From Konateibacter massiliensis (GTDB lineage: Bacteria; Bacillota; Clostridia; Lachnospirales; Lachnospiraceae), in the NCBI RefSeq assembly GCF_900184995.1, contig NZ_LT860099.1, forward strand, positions 832,269 through 896,268: a stretch of 64,000 nucleotides of DNA, written 5' to 3'. Positions 27,397 to 35,447 of the stretch are shown piece by piece. Position 1 is the first letter of the stretch; every line of letters begins with the position of its first letter. A program made the translations under genes and the position numbers. Below the pieces are notes generated by a model, which worked only from the letters and a program-made list of their open reading frames with translations, did no database searches and was not told where the DNA came from.

Positions 27397-27987
27397 TTAT
27401 TCGCTTTCAGTTACTACAATAGCAAAATTACAAGACTTTCCGGCAAGATTTTTATTTCCTGTATAAAAACTTAGATAATTACCATAGCGTGATAATTTAA
27501 AATCATTTGCAAAATTTCCAGAAGCCCCAAAGACATTTACATTACTAATTTCTACTGTTGTGCTACTAGGTATATAAAAGCTATTTGTATAATAAAACCC
27601 GCTATCAGACGGTGTGTTAAATATCTGCATTTTTATTTGTGTATCTCCTAGCCCTTGAAACTCTGAATAAAGTTCTTTTCCCATAGCTGCGGAAAGTGCC
27701 GTTTCAGTATCATCTGTTTCTAAATCATTTGCTATTTTAACACTTGCTATTCCATCCTCTGATACCTGTAGGCCTGCTCCTATTTTAACATGTCCTAAAA
27801 TATCTGCATTAGCAATTCCTCCAATATGGTTATCCAGAACATCGGCATTGTTGTTGAGAACATCGACAATATCTGCACTATCTAGCTTTTGGACCCCTTT
27901 TGGCGTAGTTGTTATTGCTGCGAAGCTTGTAATTCCTAAAATTGAAACCATTGCAACTGTTCCTAAAAATACTTTAATTTTTTTCAT
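27397..27987 (-). CDS. Secreted protein with phage-tail-fibre-like motifs
   Basis: 196 residues with a clear signal peptide (MKKIKVFLGTVAMVSILG, cleavage near FAA). The middle carries LGHVKIGAGLQVSEDGIASV and TETALSAAMGKELYSEF, short motifs typical of phage tail-fibre/collar proteins. Phage fibres carry no signal peptide, so this looks like a fibre-derived segment placed under a secretion signal. The C-terminal 80 residues look beta-rich. AAAGGGG precedes the ATG. A surface or released binding protein is possible; the function is not established. Confidence 0.65.
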   Translation of the reverse strand: MKKIKVFLGTVAMVSILGITSFAAITTTPKGVQKLDSADIVDVLNNNADVLDNHIGGIANADILGHVKIGAGLQVSEDGIASVKIANDLETDDTETALSAAMGKELYSEFQGLGDTQIKMQIFNTPSDSGFYYTNSFYIPSSTTVEISNVNVFGASGNFANDFKLSRYGNYLSFYTGNKNLAGKSCNFAIVVTESE

Positions 27988-28131
27988 TGATTATATCCCC
28001 TTTGTTTTTCTTTAAATTATATATGGTAAATTATGTAAATATAAGTCTTATAATCGACAATTTGTTATGTTATCATTAGAGTTTAGACAATTTCAGCTTT
28101 TTCTTCTCTTTAATGTGTATATTCGGCACAC

Positions 28132-28156
28132 AAAAAGCACCCAAAAGGATGCTTTT
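28132..28156 (-). terminator. Terminator-like hairpin downstream of the CPBP-like gene
   Basis: Stem AAAAGCACC/GGATGCTTTT with an AAAA loop. A-run on the left gives a U-tract on the minus strand. Confidence 0.55.
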
Positions 28157-28265
28157 CTAATTTTATTAGACTCTAACTCAAACCACACGAAGTCCAATTT
28201 TTATTAACATTTAAGAATTATAATCGCTCTAACATTATAAAGGTAAAGATTCTATATGTTTTTTA

Positions 28266-28925
28266 CTATATCATAAAAGCCAGTGCTATAAATATATAAG
28301 CATATTTAAAGTTCCGGTTCAGTAGTAGATATATCATACCATAAACCAATGCAAATGCCATAACTCCTATCCCAACATAAAGGCTTCCTTGTGTCAATGT
28401 ATGTATCGCCCCCCATGTACAGCATAAAATAATACCTCCCCACGGAATTGAACTCATTTTGCCCATCAAAGCTTCACCGAATTTTTGACCAAAAGCAAGA
28501 ATCAGAACTACCAACATCACCTCAAACCAATAGTAAATATACTGAAATACAAACAGTAATAACCCTTTACTCTGAAATTCCCCAACCACTTTCAGAATAC
28601 CCCAATCAAATGCATTGACTCCAATACAAGCAATTGCTAAAAATATACTTATCATAATCCCTTTTCTAGTCGGCTTAGTTACTGATATAACATCAAAATC
28701 GAGTTTTTTCTTTGAACTATTGATGAGAAAAAAGGTCATAACTCCCCAACATATTATCGTAAGAATCCAATGAATTATCCGTTGTATGGGAGTATAGTCA
28801 TTGCTGCCCACTCCGCCAAAGAGCATTGGCTCTAATACCCCAACCAACAATAATTCTATTCCTAATCCTGCAAACGCATATAATGCATACCATAAATAAT
28901 CCCATGTAACTTTGTTCTGTTTCAA
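28266..28925 (-). CDS. Polytopic membrane protein, CPBP-protease-like
   Basis: 219 residues with about seven predicted membrane helices. The C-terminal part (WFEVMLVVLILAFG, then GGIILCCTWGAIHTL and a following helix) resembles the CPBP/Abi intramembrane protease fold, but the paired glutamates of the EExxxR motif are not intact, so protease activity is doubtful. The TTG at 28925 is taken as start: GTGGAGG lies 8 nt upstream, and the alternative ATG at 28964 would sit at the predicted transcription start. CPBP proteins often act in peptide processing or immunity to bacteriocins. Confidence 0.55.
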   Translation of the reverse strand: MKQNKVTWDYLWYALYAFAGLGIELLLVGVLEPMLFGGVGSNDYTPIQRIIHWILTIICWGVMTFFLINSSKKKLDFDVISVTKPTRKGIMISIFLAIACIGVNAFDWGILKVVGEFQSKGLLLFVFQYIYYWFEVMLVVLILAFGQKFGEALMGKMSSIPWGGIILCCTWGAIHTLTQGSLYVGIGVMAFALVYGMIYLLLNRNFKYAYIFIALAFMI

Positions 28926-28966
28926 TGTTATATCCTCCACCCTATCAAATTTTAATTTATACATTT

Positions 28967-28998
28967 ATGATACAAAAATTTCTGCTAACTATCAATAT
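28967..28998 (-). promoter_or_regulatory. Shared-motif promoter of the CPBP-like gene
   Basis: Minus strand ATATTGATAGTTAG (28998-28985); TTGATA -35 (28995-28990), 17-bp spacer, -10 TATCAT (28972-28967). Confidence 0.65.
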
Positions 28999-29134
28999 TT
29001 AATTCTCAATGTACGACTTTTCAACTAAATTTTATTTTACACTTTGCCCTGCAGGAACTTGTCTCTTTTCTGAATTTCAAAAAATATATGTAATTAGTGG
29101 CAGCATATATTGAATACTTACCACTAAAATGCAA

Positions 29135-29608
29135 TTACTTCCAATCACTTAAACTAAATGTTTGATGTGTTATGTCATATTTTATCTGATTCCTAATTGC
29201 GTCTGTAATTGATAATGATGTGATACATCCCCAGAATGCTTTTCCATAAGCCTGTAATGCCGCGGGTATAGAAGCTATTGCGGCAGACATTTGAGCTACT
29301 GGTGTTGCCAGCGAACTAGCGGTTGCTGCTGAGTATACAATTGTTGTAGCCGCAGCTACACCGACTTTGTGACACTCATCTATCTGTTTTTTTACTGCTT
29401 CCTCCAGGTTGTCAGGATATGTTACATATGCATATACTCTAAATCTGCTTGTTCTGCGCTTGGTACATGGAGTCTTTATGTCTTGCCTGCACGTTCTACC
29501 CGGGTTTCTCAATGTTGGACACGGAACCTTTGTCCAACCTGTTACACACATATCTGCTTTTATCTCTGGATAATCAAAAGAAAAAAGTGTTTTTTCTTCA
29601 CGAGCCAC
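29135..29608 (-). CDS. Orphan protein with cysteine-rich N-terminal half
   Basis: 157 residues, not recognised. The first 60 residues are basic and contain four cysteines (CVTGWTKVPCP, RTCRQD, TPCTKRR). Two further cysteines occur later (DECHKVG, WGCITS). An alanine-rich hydrophobic stretch (about 85-120, AAATTIVYSAATASSLATPV) could be a membrane helix or the hydrophobic part of a bacteriocin-like peptide. No standard signal peptide. GTG start with AAAAAGGA about 9 nt upstream. It lies between a CPBP-like gene and an aminotransferase gene. Confidence 0.55.
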   Translation of the reverse strand: MAREEKTLFSFDYPEIKADMCVTGWTKVPCPTLRNPGRTCRQDIKTPCTKRRTSRFRVYAYVTYPDNLEEAVKKQIDECHKVGVAAATTIVYSAATASSLATPVAQMSAAIASIPAALQAYGKAFWGCITSLSITDAIRNQIKYDITHQTFSLSDWK

Positions 29609-29694
29609 TTAATAATTTCCTTTTTGAACTATAGTATGCCTTTGTACCCAAATATGTTAAATGTTTGCCATATTTACTGAACATGGATAATTGA

Positions 29695-29726
29695 ATATTG
29701 ATAGTTAGTTAGATGTATGATAATCT
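29695..29726 (+). promoter_or_regulatory. Shared-motif promoter of the aminotransferase gene
   Basis: Plus strand ATATTGATAGTTAG (29695-29708); TTGATA -35 (29698-29703), 17-bp spacer, weak -10 TAATCT (29721-29726). The in-frame ATG at 29713 falls inside it, which argues against that start. Confidence 0.6.
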
Positions 29727-29787
29727 ATTTGTGAAGATTATCAATACAATCTGTACTAGAAAATTTAATGATTGGCAGGCGAAAAAC

Positions 29788-30942
29788 ATGAAAACTTTAA
29801 ACTGTAATTATGAAGTACTTAACCCCACTATCGTTTCTGGTGATAATTGTTATGTTTTTGATGAAAAGGAAAAAAAATATCTGGATTTTGAATCCGGTGT
29901 CTGGTGTACTGCATTAGGACATAATAACCCACAAATAAATGAAGCAATAATAAGTCAGTTAAAGAATATTAGTCATACCGGTTATCGCTATACAACAAAA
30001 GTTGTTGATGAAGCAGCCGGAAAGGTTCTTGAATTACTTCATTTTAATGAGGGAAAATGTGTTTTCCTCAGTTCCGGCAGTGAAGCTGTCGAATTCGGAG
30101 TTCAATTAGCCAAGAAGATTATGGAAAAACCTTATTTTCTTTGTCTGAATAATTATTTTCTATCCTCTTACGGTATTTCTGCAACGCGAAATAAGGAAGA
30201 ATGGATTTCCCTTGATTTATCAAAATACGATGGAAATATAGATGAATTTTTAGCAGATGTACCCTTTGACAAAATAGGCGCATTTATTTTTGAGCCGGGT
30301 AATGCTTCTGGTACGGTTAAACTTCCTGAAAAAGCTTTGATTAAAGAGATAGCCGATAAAGTAAAATCAAATGGCGGAATTATTGTTGTTGATGAGGTAA
30401 CCACAGGAACCGGGAGAACGGGTAAATGGTTTGGGTTTGAACATTATGATATCCATCCGGATATTATTTCTATAGGAAAAGGTATCGGAAACGGGTACCC
30501 CGTCAGTGTTGTTGCATTATCAAAAGAGATATCAGATGCCGCTGAAAAATCCGGCTTCAAATATGCTCAATCACACCAAAATGATCCTCTGGGCTGCACT
30601 GTTGTAAAAACAGTTGTTTCCACTATTGAAAGCGGCAATCTTATACAAAGAGCATCGAAAATGGGTACCATTTTAGACTTTGAATTTAACTCTCTATCTC
30701 AAAAGTATAAATGCATTAAGGAAGTCCGTGGAGTTGGGTTGATGTTTGTAATAGAGTTTGAGAAAGATATTGATTTTCCATTGGAAAAAGTCCACAAAGA
30801 ACTATTTGAAGCAGGTTATATTGTAGGCGCTAATGTTCCTGCCAATTTATTGAGGTTTTATCCACCTCTTACTATTGAAGAAACACAGATTAAAAGCCTG
30901 GTAAATGCCCTTGAGACAATTCTGCTCAGATACATAAGCTAA
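29788..30942 (+). CDS. Class III PLP-dependent aminotransferase
   Basis: 384 residues from the ATG at 29788 (GGCAGG 8 nt upstream). Fold-type I aminotransferase of the acetylornithine/ornithine/GABA group: SGSEAVEFGVQLAK binds the PLP phosphate, FEPGNASG and VVDEVTTGTGRTGKWFGFEHY give the PLP-ring aspartate, and SIGKGIGNGYPVS contains the Schiff-base lysine. Substrate cannot be deduced. It stands alone between orphan genes rather than in an arginine operon, so a specialised amine or amino-acid substrate is likely. Confidence 0.85.
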   Translation: MKTLNCNYEVLNPTIVSGDNCYVFDEKEKKYLDFESGVWCTALGHNNPQINEAIISQLKNISHTGYRYTTKVVDEAAGKVLELLHFNEGKCVFLSSGSEAVEFGVQLAKKIMEKPYFLCLNNYFLSSYGISATRNKEEWISLDLSKYDGNIDEFLADVPFDKIGAFIFEPGNASGTVKLPEKALIKEIADKVKSNGGIIVVDEVTTGTGRTGKWFGFEHYDIHPDIISIGKGIGNGYPVSVVALSKEISDAAEKSGFKYAQSHQNDPLGCTVVKTVVSTIESGNLIQRASKMGTILDFEFNSLSQKYKCIKEVRGVGLMFVIEFEKDIDFPLEKVHKELFEAGYIVGANVPANLLRFYPPLTIEETQIKSLVNALETILLRYIS

Positions 30943-30948
30943 AAAAAG

Positions 30949-30988
30949 TAAAACTACTAACTATGAGTATTTAGGTTAGTAGTTTTTT
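30949..30988 (+). terminator. Terminator of the aminotransferase gene
   Basis: 11-bp perfect stem AAACTACTAAC/GTTAGTAGTTT (30951-30961, 30975-30985) with a 13-nt loop and T6. It also abuts the gene remnant on the other strand. Confidence 0.85.
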
Positions 30989-31220
30989 ATATGGTTATTC
31001 CAAAGCATATATTAGCAAAACCAAGCTCTCGGATGATAGTAAAGCTTTTATCATCGTCAATCTTAAAAATCTCCTTTGCCGTAAATAGTGGTGATATTGC
31101 TTGTTTAAGACCCGAGGAAAAAAGCCGCAAGCCAAGCCCCGAAAAAACAAACCATTTAAACAATATTCCAAAGATACTGACTTTCGAATTACATAATATC
31201 GTTTCGATTACCTCTCCTAT
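30987..31220 (-). pseudogene. Truncated membrane-protein remnant
   Basis: Minus-strand open frame of about 78 codons without a credible start codon. Its end reads FTAKEIFKIDDDKSF then TIIRELGFANICFGI, the style of small DUF-type four-helix membrane proteins, and stops abruptly against the aminotransferase terminator. A promoter of the shared TTGATAGTTAG type lies upstream, so an intact gene probably once stood here. Family placement is by recollection only. Confidence 0.4.
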
Positions 31221-31279
31221 CTAAAATGCAAATAATCTACCGTTGCATTTTCTATACTAAATTTCGATTTTCTAAAACA

Positions 31280-31311
31280 AGAATACACCAATCAAAGCTA
31301 ACTATCAATAT
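31280..31311 (-). promoter_or_regulatory. Shared-motif promoter upstream of the remnant
   Basis: Minus strand ATATTGATAGTTAG (31311-31298); TTGATA -35 (31308-31303), 17-bp spacer, -10 TATTCT (31285-31280). Confidence 0.6.
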
Positions 31312-31500
31312 AAATTTTCCAATATACAATCATGTATTAACGCCTAATTGCGTCACTCACGAGTCACCCCTAACACACCGAATTTCCATATCTTCCAATG
31401 GCTGTTTCTTTTACCAGTCTTTAAATATTACAATTCTGTTTCATTAGTGTTACAATTAACTTGTTCTTAAGAAAACAAACTATAAAGGAGGATATGTGAT

Positions 31501-31569
31501 ATGTGTTTCAACTTTAACTCATGTAACTTAAGCGACCTTTTAAATTTGATTGCTCAATACTGTAAATAA
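31501..31569 (+). CDS. 22-residue cysteine-containing peptide
   Basis: Tiny ORF beginning MCFNFNSCNL and ending QYCK, with three cysteines. AAAGGAGG stands at good distance before the ATG, and a strong terminator follows at 31586-31619, so it looks like a self-contained transcript. It could be a signalling peptide, a RiPP precursor or a leader. No modification or export gene is adjacent. The stretch 31221-31500 shows only the shared promoter motif and no gene. Confidence 0.45.
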   Translation: MCFNFNSCNLSDLLNLIAQYCK

Positions 31570-31585
31570 ATTTTTTCTTGAACGG

Positions 31586-31619
31586 TTCAGCCTCTAGGGG
31601 CTGGACCTTTCTTTTTGAT
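31586..31619 (+). terminator. Terminator after the 22-residue peptide
   Basis: Stem GGTTCAGCC-TCTA-GGGGCTGGACC followed by TTTCTTTTT on the plus strand. Confidence 0.8.
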
Positions 31620-31703
31620 ACTCGCATGTTTTCTTGTTGATATAACCCAAAGGGATATACACATAAAAATATTGAGCGGTTAAAATCAAAACTATCTAAA
31701 ATA

Positions 31704-31750
31704 AAATAAGGCGCACTGACCAAATTAGGAACAATGCGCCTTATCATTTT
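31704..31750. terminator. Bidirectional hairpin near the left prophage boundary
   Basis: 10-bp stem ATAAGGCGCA/TGCGCCTTAT (31706-31715, 31735-31744), 19-nt loop, A/T-rich flanks on both sides. On the minus strand it could end the prophage late transcript or that of the small peptide ORF at 31845. Confidence 0.6.
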
Positions 31751-31844
31751 TATATTTTCCAATGTACTAATTCTACACATTTCCAAACGTTAGTACAATG
31801 TTTATCACTACTCAAATGCTTAATTTCACTACATTCCTTAGAAC

Positions 31845-31937
31845 TTACCAGCGTCCGCAGCTTCCTGGATCGAAGCAGTAGCCCTTGATTTTACTAGGTT
31901 TAAACCCCCTATTGTTTGTTACCAGAGTGTTACTCAT
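31845..31937 (-). CDS. Possible 30-residue peptide with C-terminal Cys pair
   Basis: Small minus-strand ORF ending KGYCFDPGSCGRW. The tail looks protein-like, with two cysteines six residues apart and glycines, but no convincing ribosome site precedes the ATG. It may be a RiPP-type precursor, the end of a degraded gene, or chance. It lies between the endolysin and the hairpin at 31704. Confidence 0.3.
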   Translation of the reverse strand: MSNTLVTNNRGFKPSKIKGYCFDPGSCGRW

Positions 31938-32024
31938 AAGCACCGACACTTTTTAGCACTGCTTTTTACCTTTCAATAAATCAGAGGGTATGCCGCCCAT
32001 GAGCCATGCGCTCCCTATACAATA

Positions 32025-33305
32025 TTATATCTTTGTGCAGTAGTCAAGAGCTATCCAGCCTGCGCCGCTCTTCAATTTTCCCCAGCCTTTCACGCTGCCT
32101 TTTCCCTCTTTCTCTTCTGTGATAGTAAATGTGCCTTTTCCCGTGTATTCCCCTGTTGCTGCATAGTTCGTGCCTGCCCCTGTCCTTATACGTAGGTCTA
32201 AGGTGTCAACCTTTACCTTATACGGTGTTTTAATCTCCGCTGCCTTTACCTCTGCTTGGCTGCCGCTTCTGTCCCCAGCATATTTGTTGTAATAAATTAC
32301 GCCGTATTCAGCCCTCTTTTTCTTTACTGCCTCGCTCTGGTCTGCTGGTTTCTCATATCCAGTCAATACCGCATCAGATGCCGCCTGCACCGTTCCTGCT
32401 CCCTTTAGTGCTGCCATGACTGACTTGTATCCCTGCAATTCCTGCCACAAAAAGGAAAGCTGCATGTTCAAATTTCCGATAGAAGCACCCGCAGCCTTTG
32501 CGCAATCAAGTAACGCCTGCTTTCGTGTGTAATACGTCCATTGTGCCAGCCCATAGCCCGCACTGTCTTTTACAAAGTTCTTATAACTTCCATTGTCTAC
32601 GGCTGCCGTGTACTCTGTATCATTCATGCCCAGCTTGGTATTATACGTGTTTTGCAAATTGCAGGCATTAAGCCCGCTTTCAGCATGCAAGTTACCCATA
32701 ACGCCCGCTGCTGCGCATGTGTTTAAGCCTTTGCTTATCAGAAAGTCCCAGATTGTCTTTTCTGTGCTTGTTTCGCTTGCAGTGCTGCCGCTGCTGACTT
32801 TGTTTTTAAATTCTTCCCATGTATGCCCTGTGGTGTTATATACATACGGGTTAGGGCAAACCTTGCCCGTTACGTCGTAGTGTCTTATCACATTCGACGC
32901 AGGCACGTTGTATTTTTCCATTAAGTACCTTGTCAGCTCCGCTGCACTTTCTACGGTTGCGTCCTCAAAATACCAGTCTTTATCATTAGCGCCCAGACTT
33001 GCCGTATTTTTCTTTCTCACACACATTTCAATGCCGATAGAGTTAGCGTTTCTGCACTCTGCATGCTTATATGTATTCGCCCCGCAATGCCATGCTATGT
33101 TAGCATCTTCCACACTCTGCCATATCGCCCCGTCAAATCCTACAAAGTAATGAGCTGACGCATTACGGTTGCCGCCAGCATAATACTGACAATTTTCCGT
33201 TGCACCGCCCAGCGCTCCCACGTAATGAATGACAATATATTTAATTCGTGAAGCATTTCCCGCATTGTGATTGTATCCCGTCAAAAGTTTATTGATTGTT
33301 TTCAT
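32025..33305 (-). CDS. Phage endolysin: amidase, tail-lysozyme-type and SH3 domains
   Basis: 426 residues. An N-terminal Amidase_2 domain (about 1-145) carries the zinc ligands in YIVIHYVG and HYDVTGKVCP. The middle (about 155-310) is a phage tail-lysozyme-type domain (AAGVMGNLHAESGLN, GYGLAQWTYYTRKQ), probably a second catalytic unit with the Glu in NLHAESG. A bacterial SH3 domain (about 350-426) would bind the wall. N-acetylmuramoyl-L-alanine amidase activity is expected. It lies directly downstream of the holin gene. Confidence 0.93.
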   Translation of the reverse strand: MKTINKLLTGYNHNAGNASRIKYIVIHYVGALGGATENCQYYAGGNRNASAHYFVGFDGAIWQSVEDANIAWHCGANTYKHAECRNANSIGIEMCVRKKNTASLGANDKDWYFEDATVESAAELTRYLMEKYNVPASNVIRHYDVTGKVCPNPYVYNTTGHTWEEFKNKVSSGSTASETSTEKTIWDFLISKGLNTCAAAGVMGNLHAESGLNACNLQNTYNTKLGMNDTEYTAAVDNGSYKNFVKDSAGYGLAQWTYYTRKQALLDCAKAAGASIGNLNMQLSFLWQELQGYKSVMAALKGAGTVQAASDAVLTGYEKPADQSEAVKKKRAEYGVIYYNKYAGDRSGSQAEVKAAEIKTPYKVKVDTLDLRIRTGAGTNYAATGEYTGKGTFTITEEKEGKGSVKGWGKLKSGAGWIALDYCTKI

Positions 33306-33379
33306 ATATATTTACCGCCTTTCTGGGTAAAATAAAGCGCCTGCGGTTTCCCGTAAGCGCTTTGCCTGCCTGTTACCTT

Positions 33380-33862
33380 TTATTCTTTTTTGTATGAGTA
33401 TGTATCCTTTCCCCCTGCGCTGCCGTCCAGTTCGTCTGTGTCTGGCAGTTCATCTGTATACTTTGTTAAAAAAGCTCTCACTTTTTCCCATACCCTTTTT
33501 ACTGGCAGCCCGCATAATGTCATGTTTTTAAAGATGCTTGTAATTTCATAGGCAATGTAAAGCAAAGAGAAAAATTCTGCTACGCCTACGCTTGTAAGTC
33601 CTAAATAAGTCCTTACCGTCTCTGGGATAAATCCGATAAGATTTATTTTAACCAGTAAGTCGATTGCCAGCATAAACACTAAAGAAATCAACATAGCTAC
33701 TTTTCTGATTGCTCCATTGATGCCAGCGCAGCTATTGAACTTTCTTTCTTTGATTGCCCGTAATACTCCAAAAATCGTATCGAATACGATAGCCAATACT
33801 ACCAGCTGAATAATTTTGTTATGTGTTCCTGCGTTGATAAATTCCATAAATTTCATTTCCAT
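33380..33862 (-). CDS. Phage holin (toxin-secretion/phage-lysis type)
   Basis: 160 residues with three to four membrane segments (IIQLVVLAIVFDTIFGVL, VAMLISLVFMLAIDLL, VGVAEFFSLLYIAYEI) and a hydrophilic tail, the pattern of the Cph1/TcdE holin superfamily. It forms the membrane lesion that lets the endolysin out. AGGTAGG precedes the ATG. Confidence 0.88.
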   Translation of the reverse strand: MEMKFMEFINAGTHNKIIQLVVLAIVFDTIFGVLRAIKERKFNSCAGINGAIRKVAMLISLVFMLAIDLLVKINLIGFIPETVRTYLGLTSVGVAEFFSLLYIAYEITSIFKNMTLCGLPVKRVWEKVRAFLTKYTDELPDTDELDGSAGGKDTYSYKKE

Positions 33863-33878
33863 AGTTCCTACCTTTCTC

Positions 33879-34037
33879 TTATTGCAGTTCCTCTGCTCGC
33901 TCTTTCAGTTCTGCGCCGTCATATCCTGCCGTTTGCTCCCAGTTTTCCAGAGCGGTTATTAAGTCAGCAATAAGCCTGCCTTGTTTTTCAATGGTTTCCT
34001 GCTGTTCTTCTACTACCCTTAATAAATAGCTTTTCAT
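33879..34037 (-). CDS. Small phage protein, function unknown
   Basis: 52 residues, starting MKSYLLRVVEEQQETIEKQG, mostly one predicted coiled-coil helix and strongly charged. It lies between the RT gene and the holin with tight spacing. The ribosome site is modest (GAGTGAGAG). It could be a holin partner or late accessory protein. Confidence 0.6.
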   Translation of the reverse strand: MKSYLLRVVEEQQETIEKQGRLIADLITALENWEQTAGYDGAELKERAEELQ

Positions 34038-34061
34038 GCTCTCACTCCTGCGCTTTGCTGG

Positions 34062-35123
34062 CTATGCCCCTGCCTTTATGGCATCAGCTGCCAGCGCTAT
34101 AATTTTCTTTTGTAAGTGGTAGCTGTCTGCGTGCCCTGCATGCCCCGTCCAGCTGTCTATACTCTTTTGCAGCTGCTCTTTTGTTATCGTTCCTTTCTGG
34201 TACTTCTTAATTGTTCTTTTGATACGCTTGATACTGTCACGCCTAACCTTTCTATGCGTAGCCCTGTGCTTGTATCCTACAAAATCTATGCCGTTTTTTG
34301 CTGCCAAAATTGTAGTTTTAGGGTTAAGCTCTAACCGCAGCTCTTCCCTCAAAAACCTTTCAATATCTGCCAACCAGTACCGCAGCTGCTCTTTATCTGG
34401 GCTTGATATGATAAAGTCGTCCATGTAGCGCATATAGTGCCTTGCGCCCAGATTATGCTTAACATACTGGTCTAATCTATTGAGGTATACATTGGCAAAC
34501 AGCTGGCTTGTAAGGTTTCCTACTGGTATGCCTGTGCCGTCTGGCATTGTCCCGTTATGGTCTATAATTTCGTCCGTCAGTCTCAAAGTGCCAGTGTCTT
34601 TTATAACCTTGCGTATTTCAGCCTTAAGCACGTCATGGTTAATACTTTGGAAATAATGGTGTATGTCTGCCTTTATGACATATAGCGGCTGTTCTGGGTG
34701 AAATTTCTGCCACACATGCAGCCAGTCTTTTAGTGTATCAGATGCACCGTGCATGCCTTTGCCTTTTCGGCAGGCGTAGGAATGAAAAATAAACCTTTTA
34801 TTGAAAAGAGGTTCTAACACATTGTTTACGGTATGTTGTATCACTCTGTCATAAAAAGGCAGCGCCATTATCTGCCGCTCTTTTGGTTCGAACACTTTAA
34901 AGTATCGGTATTCGCTCGGCTTGTAAGTCAGATTGATAATGTCATTGCGTACCTTTTCTAAATTTTCCTCTTTGTCTTTTGTAAAAATAAGCACTTCTTT
35001 TCTGTACCTCTTGCACTTTCTGGCTTTGTTGTAGGCTTTCTGTACGTTCTCATATTCAGCCATAACCTCTACCAGTGTTACTGTATCCCCTCTTTTGTTT
35101 GTAACGTGCCCTATTCGTTTCAA
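34062..35123 (-). CDS. DGR reverse transcriptase
   Basis: 353 residues. Copies the template RNA with adenine-specific errors for mutagenic homing. The palm motifs are visible: IKADIHHYF at about 150-158 (first catalytic Asp), GIPVGNLTSQ at 198-207, and YMDD at 233-236. VGNLTSQ fits the [IVL]GxxxSQ form that separates DGR enzymes from group II intron and retron RTs. No maturase or endonuclease domain is present. TTG start with AGGGG upstream. It sits after target gene, avd and template repeat on the same strand, the classic cassette order. Confidence 0.95.
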   Translation of the reverse strand: MKRIGHVTNKRGDTVTLVEVMAEYENVQKAYNKARKCKRYRKEVLIFTKDKEENLEKVRNDIINLTYKPSEYRYFKVFEPKERQIMALPFYDRVIQHTVNNVLEPLFNKRFIFHSYACRKGKGMHGASDTLKDWLHVWQKFHPEQPLYVIKADIHHYFQSINHDVLKAEIRKVIKDTGTLRLTDEIIDHNGTMPDGTGIPVGNLTSQLFANVYLNRLDQYVKHNLGARHYMRYMDDFIISSPDKEQLRYWLADIERFLREELRLELNPKTTILAAKNGIDFVGYKHRATHRKVRRDSIKRIKRTIKKYQKGTITKEQLQKSIDSWTGHAGHADSYHLQKKIIALAADAIKAGA

Positions 35124-35290
35124 TATTGCAAGCCCCTGCCTTTCGCCGCAGCTACTAACCAGCAGCCGTATTTTTTCTCTTTGCCTTACGGCGGGACAAC
35201 CGCTCTGACTATAGAATATTAAGCACTTGCCTATATTCAGTGTCCTTGCTAGTGTTCCATAGAAACGCTAAGCCTATAATGCTCTCACTA

Positions 35291-35416
35291 AGTCACACGC
35301 CCCACGAACCCCAATGTTCGCGTTGACATTCCACGGATAATTGTTGCAATTCACGGCACGGGAACCCGCATTAACGCCATTGTTCCAATTGCCGCCCGCT
35401 ATCAGCGCTGCCAAAG
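35291..35416 (-). repeat. DGR template repeat (TR)
   Basis: 126 bp matching 35855-35980. On the sense strand it holds nine AAT/AAC codons, an ATA and a TAT at the places that vary in the target. No protein reads through it; with the noncoding 35124-35290 and the spacer toward avd it would form the DGR template RNA that primes and templates cDNA synthesis. The 323-bp gap between RT and avd is therefore RNA-coding rather than empty. Confidence 0.95.
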
Positions 35417-35447
35417 GGCTGTAGTAAGCAGCTGCCCCATATAAAGG

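Noticed and set aside
29713-29787. Upstream start of the aminotransferase at ATG 29713
   Set aside because: It lies within the promoter spacer (29698-29726), before the predicted transcription start, and has no ribosome site.
31514-31786. 90-codon minus-strand ORF
   Set aside because: It runs through two terminator hairpins and overlaps the better supported 22-residue ORF; no ribosome site and no protein-like family pattern.
34062-35123. Group II intron or retron reverse transcriptase
   Set aside because: No maturase/endonuclease domain, VGNLTSQ motif, and an adjacent Avd and TR/VR pair make it a DGR enzyme.
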